Positions 57,272-64,000 of a stretch of DNA of 64,000 nucleotides are shown piece after piece; the stretch's first letter is position 1; every line of letters starts with the position of its first letter. Below the pieces are notes generated by a model that did not search any database, was not told where the DNA came from, and saw nothing but the letters and a program-made list of their open reading frames with translations. The position numbers were made by a program, and so were the translations under genes. Source of the stretch: Streptomyces sp. NBC_01198. Its GTDB lineage: Bacteria; Actinomycetota; Actinomycetes; Streptomycetales; Streptomycetaceae. The DNA lies in assembly GCF_036010485.1 (NCBI RefSeq), contig NZ_CP108568.1, forward strand, positions 6,618,001-6,682,000, given 5' to 3'.

Positions 57272-57315
57272 TTGACGAGTGGGCATGCGCCCACTCATAG
57301 TGGGCGCATGCCCAC
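57272..57315. promoter_or_regulatory. Leaderless promoter covered by a double palindromic operator
   Basis: TTGACG (57272-57277), 18-bp spacer, CATAGT (57296-57301), then ATG only 6 bp later: a standard vegetative promoter giving a leaderless transcript. GTGGGCATGCGCCCAC (57279-57294) and its exact reverse complement GTGGGCGCATGCCCAC (57300-57315) flank TCATA, so one operator fills the spacer and the other covers the end of the -10, the transcription start and the ATG. Each half is itself a dyad (GTGGGC-N4-GCCCAC). Confidence 0.8.
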
Positions 57316-58024
57316 CTTACCGTTCGCCGGCACCGAGCCGCCGCACCGCCAGCGCGCCACCGCCGAGTCCTTCGGCTCGGACACCGAGCGCTACGAGCGG
57401 GCCCGCCCCGGCTGCCGGGTGCTCGGGGTGGACCCCGACCCGCGGATGGCCGAGGCGGCCCGCGGCAGCGCGTTCGACACCGAGGTGGCGGCCTTCGAGA
57501 CGTGGGACCCGGCAGGCCGCCGCTTCGACGCGGTCGTCGCCGGCCAGGCCTGGCACTGGGTGGACGCGGCCGCCGGAGCGGCGCTGGCCGCACGGGTGCT
57601 GCGGCCGGGCGGCCTGCTCGCCCCGTTCTGGAACGTGGCCTGCATGCCGGACAGCCTGGCCGAGGCCGTCCGCGCGGTCTACGCCCGCGTGCTGCCCGAG
57701 ATGCCGGTCTACCGTCGGCTTACGCCCGGCCTCGACGCGTACACGCCGATCCTGGCCACCGCGGCCGACGGCATCCGGCAGGCGGGCGCCTTCGCCGAGC
57801 CCGAGCAGTGGCGCTTCGACTGGCAGCGCCACTACACCCGCGACGAGTGGCTGGACCAGGTGCCCACCCACGGCGGCCACAGCCTGATCCCGCCGGCCAC
57901 GCTGGCGGCGCTGCTCGCGGGCGTCGGCGAGGCTGTCGACGCGGTGGGCGGCGGCTTCACGATGGACTACGCCGCCGTCGTGCTCGCGGCGACCCGCCTC
58001 CCGGCGTCCGGGCCGGTCAGATAG
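57308..58024 (+). CDS. Class I SAM methyltransferase homologue lacking motif I
   Basis: A 238-residue protein of the methyltransferase-11/25 type: FGSDTERYERARP, then GCRVLGVDPDPRMAEAARG (motif II acidic strand), FDAVVAGQAWHWVDAAAGAALAARVLRPGGLLAPFWN. In relatives about 40 residues stand between ARP and GCRVLGVD, including the SAM-binding VLDxGCGTG. Here ARP joins GCR directly in frame, so the glycine-rich motif I is gone. It may be inactive, or bind a ligand only. The ATG at 57308 lies 6 bp after the -10, so the mRNA is leaderless. The 3' end overlaps the convergent ltrA gene by 8 bp. Confidence 0.85.
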   Translation: MPTLPFAGTEPPHRQRATAESFGSDTERYERARPGCRVLGVDPDPRMAEAARGSAFDTEVAAFETWDPAGRRFDAVVAGQAWHWVDAAAGAALAARVLRPGGLLAPFWNVACMPDSLAEAVRAVYARVLPEMPVYRRLTPGLDAYTPILATAADGIRQAGAFAEPEQWRFDWQRHYTRDEWLDQVPTHGGHSLIPPATLAALLAGVGEAVDAVGGGFTMDYAAVVLAATRLPASGPVR

Positions 58025-59225
58025 CGGCCGTGGCCGCCCGGCGCGCGGCCAGCCTTACGCCGACCGCGACCGTGGCCGCCGAGACGGCGCCGGCCAGTGG
58101 GACCGCCAGATGGCCGGCCAGCGTGCAGAGCAGCACCGCCGCCGCGCCGGCCGGCAGCACCAGGTGCTCCGCGGGCCCGCGCTTGAAAGGCCGGGTGTGC
58201 ACCGCCCACACCGTGAACAGGAAGACGGCCGTGGGCGCGGTGACGCAGGCGGCCGCGGCACGCGCGGACAGCTCGGTGTGACGCGTGACCTGCTCCACCG
58301 CGACCTCGATGCCGGCACCGATCGCGGCAGCCGAGCCCAGCACGGCGTAGTGGCTGTAGCCCCACTGGAACGCCTGCCTGTTGGAGGTCAGGTACTCGTG
58401 GATGGGCACGGCGAAATAGCTCCAGAAGGCGGCGAAGACGATGAGCAGGCCACCGGCCGCGATGGGCAGCAGCAGATCGAGCGCCGCCGACTCGTCGAAC
58501 GCGGACTGGACGGCGAGCGTGGCCGCCGAGATCGTCTCGCCGAGCACGATGAGGGTGAACAGGCCGTACCGCTCCGCGATGTGCTCCGGATGCCAGGACG
58601 TCCCGTGGCCGTGTTCCGCCACGGCGGGCACGGCGAGCTCGGCGGCGACCAGGACGAGGAACCCGCCGGTCCGCAGCGAACCGGGCAGCAGCAGCAGGCC
58701 CACCCAGCCGAACTCCACCAGGACCAGACCGGCCACGTAGCGCAGTGCGACCCGGCGCCCCGCCCCGCTCTCTCCGCACGCGGCCCGCAGCCACTGGCCG
58801 GTCAGCGCGAGCCGCATGATGAGGTACCCCGCGACGGCGACGCCGTAGTCGGCGTCGTCGAAGGCGCGCGGCACGCCGGCCGCCAGCACCAGGACGCCGG
58901 ACATCTGCACCAGGGTCGCGATCCGGTAGGGGATGTCGTCGGTGTCGTACGCCGACGCGAACCAGGTGAAGTTCATCCAGGCCCACCAGACGGCGAAGAA
59001 GATCAGCAGGTAGCCGCTGATCCCGTGCCCGGGACGCCCCTCCACGAGCGCGTGCACCAGCCGCGTCCCCGCCTGGGCGACCGCGACCACGAAGCACAGG
59101 TCGAACAGCAGCTCCAGCGGCGTCGAGGCCCGGTGCGGCTCGGACCTGCTGCGCGCCCGCATCCGTACCCGGGTGACGACCTCCCTGCCGTGACCTGCTC
59201 CCGTCGGGGTGGTCGTCTCGTCCAT
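58017..59225 (-). CDS. ltrA: Low temperature requirement protein A (LtrA) family membrane protein
   Basis: A 402-residue membrane protein of the LtrA family, with about 10-12 hydrophobic helices: STPLELLFDLCFVVAVAQ, FFAVWWAWMNFTWFASAYDTDDIPYR, HIAERYGLFTLIVLGETI and FWSYFAVPIHEYL, all diagnostic. Function is not established. ATG at 59225. It is convergent with the methyltransferase gene. Confidence 0.92.
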   Translation of the reverse strand: MDETTTPTGAGHGREVVTRVRMRARSRSEPHRASTPLELLFDLCFVVAVAQAGTRLVHALVEGRPGHGISGYLLIFFAVWWAWMNFTWFASAYDTDDIPYRIATLVQMSGVLVLAAGVPRAFDDADYGVAVAGYLIMRLALTGQWLRAACGESGAGRRVALRYVAGLVLVEFGWVGLLLLPGSLRTGGFLVLVAAELAVPAVAEHGHGTSWHPEHIAERYGLFTLIVLGETISAATLAVQSAFDESAALDLLLPIAAGGLLIVFAAFWSYFAVPIHEYLTSNRQAFQWGYSHYAVLGSAAAIGAGIEVAVEQVTRHTELSARAAAACVTAPTAVFLFTVWAVHTRPFKRGPAEHLVLPAGAAAVLLCTLAGHLAVPLAGAVSAATVAVGVRLAARRAATAAI

Positions 59226-59348
59226 CGGTGTGCCCGCTCCTTCGCGTCAGCACCGGCCCGCGCCCAGCACGCGACCCCGGCGTCGCAGGTGATTCTCGCC
59301 GAGATCAACGCGGGCGTCCGGCCTCCGCGGGGGAAGGTCCCGCCGCGG

Positions 59349-59792
59349 TCAGCCCGCGGTGCGCGCCATCACCGCGAGCCGGGCGACCTGCTCGCCCATG
59401 CCGCGTGTCCCGCTCAGCGGGGTCCTGGCGTGCGGCCACACGGCCCGGGCGAGCGCGACATGGCGGGCGCCGCCGAGGAGCACGACGGGGTCGAGGTCGG
59501 CGATTCCGCGTTCGGCGGCCTGTGCGCGGAGGATCGCGGCGGTCACCGCGCCCTCGGCGCCGTGCGGCGTGTCGTACGGCTCGATCTCCTCGTCGAGGCC
59601 GAGCAGGCCGTAGCGGGCGGACAGGATCAGCAGCCGGTCGGGGCGCAGCGCCTCGGCTGCCCGGCGGCACGCGCGATGGTAGGAGCCGGTGTACATCTCC
59701 CCGGCACGTGCGCGGTGGTCCAGCTTGCGCGCGCCGCACGGGACGACGATCAGTTCCGCGGCGGCGCAGTCGGCGTAGTCGTTCGCAGCCAT
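59349..59792 (-). CDS. DUF6884-like protein
   Basis: A 147-residue cytoplasmic protein: ELIVVPCGARKLDHRARAGEMYTGSYHRACRRAAEAL, LLILSARYGLLGLDEEIEPYDTPHG and a C-terminal VVLLGGARHVALARAVWP. The PCGxxK...YTGSYH...SARYGL pattern is that of DUF6884/YaaA-like proteins found widely in actinobacteria and their phages; some related folds act on nucleotides. ATG at 59792 is chosen because GGAAGGGG lies just upstream; longer starts would enter the divergent spacer. Role unknown. Confidence 0.8.
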   Translation of the reverse strand: MAANDYADCAAAELIVVPCGARKLDHRARAGEMYTGSYHRACRRAAEALRPDRLLILSARYGLLGLDEEIEPYDTPHGAEGAVTAAILRAQAAERGIADLDPVVLLGGARHVALARAVWPHARTPLSGTRGMGEQVARLAVMARTAG

Positions 59793-60117
59793 GCAGGGCC
59801 CCTTCCGGATTTCCGGGTGCGGTCGGCGCCGCACCCCTGTCGGCAGGGGGAACGCGGCGCGGGGCGGCACCGGTGGCCGGGCGCGAGGACATCGGACCCT
59901 CACATCAGGACATGCCACCCGCCCCACGGACGATGTCCTGATCTGCCGCATCCCCGGCACGGCCGCGCCGCCCGCCGGCTCGGGGGCCGACGTAGCCTCG
60001 AAGACGCTGACGAGGTCGACGGTCCTCAGCGCCGCGGGCCGCCCCGGATCAGGCGACGGCTGGCTGGCCACGCCGTCCGCGACGGTCTCCGCAAGAGGAA
60101 AGAAGGCGTTCCGCGCC
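59793..60117. promoter_or_regulatory. Divergent spacer with AGGACAT inverted repeat
   Basis: No gene seen. It contains perfect arms ATCAGGACAT (59904-59913) and ATGTCCTGAT (59933-59942) 19 bp apart, and a third AGGACAT at 59886-59892. The arrangement suggests a regulator site between the DUF6884-like and sucA genes. Confidence 0.45.
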
Positions 60118-62871
60118 GTGTTGTCACCATCAGACAGTGCTCCCTCCGTCCCGTATCTCGGGGAATTCGGTATCAACGAGTGGTTCGTCGACGAATTCCG
60201 GGAGCAGTACCTCCGCGACCCCGACTCCGTCGATCCGGTGTGGCAGGCGTACTTCAAGGCCGCCGCGACGACACCCGGCGAGGCGCCAGGGCGGGAGCCG
60301 GGCGATGGCGGGGCGGCCGGTGACGGGGACTCCGACGTCGTGGCGAAGGCGGTGCGGGTCGCGGCGCTGATCCACGCCTACCGCGTCCGCGGGCACCTGG
60401 CGGCGGCGACCAATCCCCTCGCGGCGGAACCGTCGTCCGGCCATCCGGACCTGGAGCCGTCGGGCCACGGCCTGGTCGCCGCGGACGCCGCGCGGGAATT
60501 CCCCGTCAACGGCTTCGCCGGACGGCAGACCATGACGCTGGGCGAGGTGCGCGACGCGCTCCGGGCGGCGTACTGCGGCACCACGGGCATCGAGTACATG
60601 CACATCCAGGACCCGCAGGAGCGGCTGTGGATCCAGCAGCGCGCGGAGGGGCCGCAGCCGCGGCCGGTACGCGCCGAGCAGTTGCGGATCCTGCACCGGC
60701 TGGGCGCCGCCGAGGCGTTCGAGACGTTCCTGCACACCAAGTACGTCGGGCAGAAGCGGTATTCGCTGGAAGGCGGGGAGTCCGCGATCGTCCTGCTGGA
60801 CGCGCTGCTGTCCGGCGCCGCCCGCCTCGGCACGCGCGAGGTGGTCATCGGGATGGCGCACCGGGGGCGGCTGAACGTGCTGGCGAACATCGTGGGCAAG
60901 CCGTACGCGCAGATCTTCGACGAGTTCGAGGACGCGGTCGACATCCGCTCCGCCCAGGGCTCCGGCGACGTGAAGTACCACCTGGGTTCCGCCGGCACCT
61001 TCCACACCGCGGACGGCCGCACCGTCGCCGTCTCCGTCATGGCCAACCCCTCGCACCTGGAGATCGTGGGCCCGGTGGCGCAGGGCGTCGTGCGGGGCCG
61101 CCAGGACGCCGCGGCGGACGGGCCCGGGCCCTCCTCGGTGCTGCCGGTCGTGGTGCACGGCGACGCCGCCTTCGCCGGGCAGGGAGTGGTCGCCGAGACG
61201 CTGAACATGTCGCAGTTGGCCGGTTACCGCACCGGCGGCACGGTCCACGTGGTGATCAACAACCAGCTCGGCTTCACCACCGCGCCGGCCGGCGCCCGGT
61301 CGAGCATGTACGCCACTGACGTCGCGCGGATGGTCGAGGCACCGATCCTGCACGTCAACGGCGACGACCCGGAGGCGGTCGCCCGGGTGGCGCAGCTGGC
61401 CTTCGACTACCGTCTGGCCTTCCACAAGGACGTCGTCGTCGACCTGGTCTGCTACCGGCGCCACGGGCACAGCGAGGTCGACGACCCGTCGATCACCCAG
61501 CCGGACATGTACGACCGCATCGCCGAGCGGCCCTCGGTGCGGAAGCTGTACGTCCAGGCGCTGCTCGGCGCCGGCGTCATCGACGAGCAGCAGGTCGAAC
61601 GCGCCCGGCGCGACTACCGCGACCAGCTCGACCGGGCCTTCGCCGAGACCGCGGGGACCGCCGCGCCCCGCGGCGGGCCGCAGCCGGGCCCCGCCGCCGC
61701 GGACCCCGCGTCCCGGACGGCGGCGACAGCGGTCGGCGAGGCGACGCTGCGGCGGGTGCTTGCCACCCAGACCGACCTGCCGCCGGACTTCACCGCGCAC
61801 CCGCGCGTGCTGCCGCAGCTGCAGCGGCGCACGGCCATGCTGGACGCGGGGAACGTCGACTGGGCCACCGCGGAGGCACTCGCCGTCGGCTCGCTGCTGC
61901 TGGACGGCGTCCCGGTGCGGCTGGCCGGCCAGGACTCCCGCCGGGGCACCTTCGGCCAGCGGCACGCCGTCCTCACCGACCGCCGCACCGGCCAGGAGCA
62001 CACCCCGCTCAACACCCTCGGCCCGGGCGCGGCCCGCTTCACGCCGTACGACTCGCAGCTGTCCGAACTCGCCGTGCTCGCCTTCGAGTACGGCTACTCG
62101 CTGGCCCGGCCGGAGGGCCTGGTGCTGTGGGAGGCGCAGTTCGGCGACTTCGCCAACGGCGCCCAGATGGTCGTCGACGAGTACGTCTCCTCCTCGGAGC
62201 AGAAGTGGGGGCAGCGCTCCGGCGTCACGCTGCTGCTGCCGCACGGCCTGGAAGGGCAGGGGCCAGACCACTCCTCCGGCCGCCTGGAGCGCTTCCTGCA
62301 GCTGTGCGCGAACGACAACATGACGGTGGCCAACCCCTCGCTGCCGGGCAACTACTTCCACCTGCTGCGGGGTCAGGGCCTGGCACGGCGGTCCGGGCCG
62401 CTGGTGGTCTTCACGCCGAAGTCCATGCTGCGGCTGAAGGCCGCGGTCTCGGGCCTGGCGGAGTTCACCGGCGGTTCCTTCCGTCCGGTGATCCCCGACG
62501 CGGCGCGGGACCGCGGCAGGACCGAGCGGGTGCTGCTCTGCTCGGGCAAGGTCTTCTACGACCTGGACGCCCACCGCCGCGCCGCCGGGGAGGACGGGAC
62601 CGCAATCGTCCGCCTGGAGCAGCTGTATCCCTTCCCCGCCGACGAACTGCGGGCCGAACTGGCGGCGTACCCGTCGGGTGTCGAGGTGCGCTGGGTGCAG
62701 GAGGAACCGGCCAACCAGGGTGCCTGGACCTTCGCCGGGCCGAGGGTCGCCGAGCTGCTCGCCGCCCCGGTGGGCTGTGTGAGCCGCCCCGCGGCCTCCG
62801 CGCCCGCGGTCGGGTCCGCCCGCCGCCACGCGGCGGAACAGCAGGACCTCGTCCGCCGGGCCTTCGCCTGA
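60118..62871 (+). CDS. sucA: 2-oxoglutarate dehydrogenase E1 component, short form
   Basis: A 917-residue thiamine diphosphate enzyme. N-terminal FGINEWFVDEFREQYLRDPDSVDPVWQAYF, then directly VRVAALIHAYRVRGHLAAATNPL, EYMHIQDPQERLWIQQR, VVIGMAHRGRLNVLANIVGKP, VKYHLGS, the ThDP motif GDAAFAGQGVVAETLNMSQLAGYRTGGTVHVVINNQ, GDDPEAVARV, YRRHGHSEVDDPSITQP, FGDFANGAQMVVDEYV and PLVVFTPKSMLR. The E2-like acyltransferase domain of about 260 residues that actinobacterial Kgd/OdhA carry between the first two segments is missing. GTG at 60118 is the only good start codon before the conserved N-terminus. It may be a second copy in addition to a long Kgd elsewhere. Confidence 0.92.
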   Translation: MLSPSDSAPSVPYLGEFGINEWFVDEFREQYLRDPDSVDPVWQAYFKAAATTPGEAPGREPGDGGAAGDGDSDVVAKAVRVAALIHAYRVRGHLAAATNPLAAEPSSGHPDLEPSGHGLVAADAAREFPVNGFAGRQTMTLGEVRDALRAAYCGTTGIEYMHIQDPQERLWIQQRAEGPQPRPVRAEQLRILHRLGAAEAFETFLHTKYVGQKRYSLEGGESAIVLLDALLSGAARLGTREVVIGMAHRGRLNVLANIVGKPYAQIFDEFEDAVDIRSAQGSGDVKYHLGSAGTFHTADGRTVAVSVMANPSHLEIVGPVAQGVVRGRQDAAADGPGPSSVLPVVVHGDAAFAGQGVVAETLNMSQLAGYRTGGTVHVVINNQLGFTTAPAGARSSMYATDVARMVEAPILHVNGDDPEAVARVAQLAFDYRLAFHKDVVVDLVCYRRHGHSEVDDPSITQPDMYDRIAERPSVRKLYVQALLGAGVIDEQQVERARRDYRDQLDRAFAETAGTAAPRGGPQPGPAAADPASRTAATAVGEATLRRVLATQTDLPPDFTAHPRVLPQLQRRTAMLDAGNVDWATAEALAVGSLLLDGVPVRLAGQDSRRGTFGQRHAVLTDRRTGQEHTPLNTLGPGAARFTPYDSQLSELAVLAFEYGYSLARPEGLVLWEAQFGDFANGAQMVVDEYVSSSEQKWGQRSGVTLLLPHGLEGQGPDHSSGRLERFLQLCANDNMTVANPSLPGNYFHLLRGQGLARRSGPLVVFTPKSMLRLKAAVSGLAEFTGGSFRPVIPDAARDRGRTERVLLCSGKVFYDLDAHRRAAGEDGTAIVRLEQLYPFPADELRAELAAYPSGVEVRWVQEEPANQGAWTFAGPRVAELLAAPVGCVSRPAASAPAVGSARRHAAEQQDLVRRAFA

Positions 62872-62910
62872 CAGCGCGGCCGGGGCGGCCCAGCCGCCCC
62901 GGCCCGCGGG

Positions 62911-63966
62911 TCAGCCGCGCCGCGGGGCGGGTACGGTCCCGGCCCGGCGGGCGCCGGCGGGCGGGTCGAAGGGCGCCGCGTGCGTCACCCCGGTGCTGTG
63001 GAAGCGCGCGCGGAACGCCCCCGGCGTGACCATGAGGTTGCGGACGAAGGCCCGGCGCAGCGACTCGGGGGAGCCGAAACCGGTACGCCGGGCGACCACC
63101 GCCATCGGGTCGTCGCCGGTCTCCAGCATCGTCTGCGCGGCCTCCAGCCGGACCTGTTCGACGTAGCGTGCCGGGGTCGTGCCCACCTCGTCGCCGAAGA
63201 GCCGGGCCACGTGGCGGGGGCTGACACCGGCCCTGCGGGCCATCGCGGACAGCGTGTGGTCGGCGCCGGGGTCCTCAGCGACGGCGTCGAGCACCCGGCG
63301 GAGCATCGCCTGGCGGGTGTGCGGGACCCGGGCGCGGACGCTGAACTGGGACTGCCCGCCGGGCCGCTGCATGAAGACGACCATGTCCTTGGCCACGGCC
63401 CTGGCCACCTCGGCGCCGTAGTGCTCCTCCACCAGTGCCAGCGAGAGGTCGATGCCGGCGCTGACGCCGGCCGAGGTCATCATCTTGCCGTCCCTGACGA
63501 AGAGGGCGTCAGCTTCGACCTCGACGGCGGGGAACCGCAGTGCGAGCTGCTCGGAGGTCCGCCAGTGGGTGGCGGCGCGCCGGCCGTCCAGCAGGCCGGC
63601 GGCGGCCAGCAGGAAGGCGCCGGTGCAGATGGAGGCGGTGCACCGGGAGTTCGCGTCGAGCTGCCGCACATGGTCGAGCAGCGTGTCGTCCCTGGTCAGC
63701 CGGTCCCAGCCCGGGCCGCCGGGGATCACCAGGACGTCACTGGTCTCGTGCAGGTCCGCGACGGGCAGGTCGACGCTGAGCCGGGTGCCCGCGGCGGTCG
63801 TCACCTCGTCGCCGTCGGCGGACACGATGATCGTCCGGTAGTTGCCGCCGAAGTCGTTCGCCGAGGCGAAGACCTCGATCGGGCCGGTCACGTCCAGCAG
63901 CCGCACGCCGGGGAAGACGAGAACCGCCACGAGACGTGCGCCGGGGCCGGTGGGTGGATGGTTCAT
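62911..63966 (-). CDS. DJ-1/PfpI-AraC transcriptional regulator (GlxA/FtrA type)
   Basis: A 351-residue regulator. Residues about 10-190 are a DJ-1/PfpI (class I amidotransferase-like) domain: VAVLVFPGVRLLDVTGPIEVF, VLVIPGGPGWDRL, ICTGAFLLAAAGLLDGRRAATHW with the nucleophile-elbow Cys in SICTGAF. The C-terminal AraC domain has two helix-turn-helices: HTLSAMARRAGVSPRHVARLFGDEVGTTPARYVEQVRLEAAQTML and DPMAVVARRTGFGSPESLRRAFVRNLMVTPGAFRARF. ATG at 63966. Convergent to sucA; its own promoter is at the window edge. The effector is unknown. Confidence 0.93.
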   Translation of the reverse strand: MNHPPTGPGARLVAVLVFPGVRLLDVTGPIEVFASANDFGGNYRTIIVSADGDEVTTAAGTRLSVDLPVADLHETSDVLVIPGGPGWDRLTRDDTLLDHVRQLDANSRCTASICTGAFLLAAAGLLDGRRAATHWRTSEQLALRFPAVEVEADALFVRDGKMMTSAGVSAGIDLSLALVEEHYGAEVARAVAKDMVVFMQRPGGQSQFSVRARVPHTRQAMLRRVLDAVAEDPGADHTLSAMARRAGVSPRHVARLFGDEVGTTPARYVEQVRLEAAQTMLETGDDPMAVVARRTGFGSPESLRRAFVRNLMVTPGAFRARFHSTGVTHAAPFDPPAGARRAGTVPAPRRG

Positions 63967-64000
63967 CGATGCCTCCGGACCTGCCGTGCATGTCCCCGCC

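Noticed and set aside
60130..62829. A 899-codon minus-strand frame opposite sucA
   Set aside because: Antisense artefact; the sucA frame has all enzyme motifs.
1..64000. tRNA and rRNA genes, prophage, complete insertion sequences
   Set aside because: No cloverleaf, rRNA signature, DDE transposase with terminal repeats or phage structural gene was recognised on either strand.

Overview
The window is chromosomal DNA of a high-GC actinomycete, almost certainly a streptomycete or close relative. Support: strong G/C preference at third codon positions, many GTG (and some TTG, one ATC) starts, a perfect cellulose-type CebR box, a DtxR/DmdR-type iron box, the infC-rpmI-rplT / SpoU methyltransferase / PAS-kinase / pheS-pheT block typical of Streptomyces, and dispersed copies of a GC-rich intergenic repeat (GGGGCGCGGGGAAC core). 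No tRNA, rRNA, CRISPR array, complete insertion sequence or prophage was seen.

Layout. 1-6.1 kb: a minus-strand operon for UAAP1, UAAP2, a biotin-dependent urea/guanidine carboxylase and allophanate hydrolase (cut by the window start), best read as guanidine nitrogen assimilation. Its promoter carries a 22-bp palindrome that recurs in front of an APC permease at 11.2-12.7 kb, so the two loci look like one regulon. Between them lie a small membrane protein, a TetR regulator, a secreted GH29 fucosidase, an XRE/TPR remnant and a GNAT acetyltransferase. 13-15.7 kb: PadR regulator and a Drr-type ABC exporter. 15.8-26 kb: iron-box-controlled siderophore-interacting protein, CebR-box GH5-CBM2 cellulase, MFS transporter, LuxR-type regulator, and a large secreted S53-kelch peptidase. 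26-35.6 kb: FadR regulator, lipoprotein NodB deacetylase, 5'-3' exonuclease, BtuF-like protein, DUF2510 membrane protein, PLP deaminase/aldolase, then a proline-rich membrane protein, mycosin protease and SseB protein. 35.7-44.7 kb: aquaporin, DUF1844 protein and the translation block, with a structured infC leader and a non-canonical ATC start for infC. 44.7-51 kb: repeat-rich spacer, PP2C/SpoIIE phosphatase, TetR with a divergent TagGH-type exporter, 3-hydroxyacyl-CoA dehydrogenase, GH10-like secreted protein.

51.2-54.3 kb holds the most unusual locus: a compact operon of an NphB/CloQ-type (ABBA) aromatic prenyltransferase, a stand-alone TetR ligand-binding domain with no DNA-binding domain, and a DHA2-type MFS exporter, closed by a very strong terminator. 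A plausible reading is a small unit that makes or modifies, senses or carries, and exports a prenylated aromatic compound.

54.8-64 kb: RlmG-like methyltransferase, SRPBCC protein, a TetR regulator divergent from a leaderless methyltransferase gene whose promoter is covered by a 37-nt double palindrome and whose product lacks the SAM-binding motif I, LtrA, a DUF6884-like protein, a short 2-oxoglutarate dehydrogenase E1 without the actinobacterial E2-like domain, and a DJ-1/AraC regulator.
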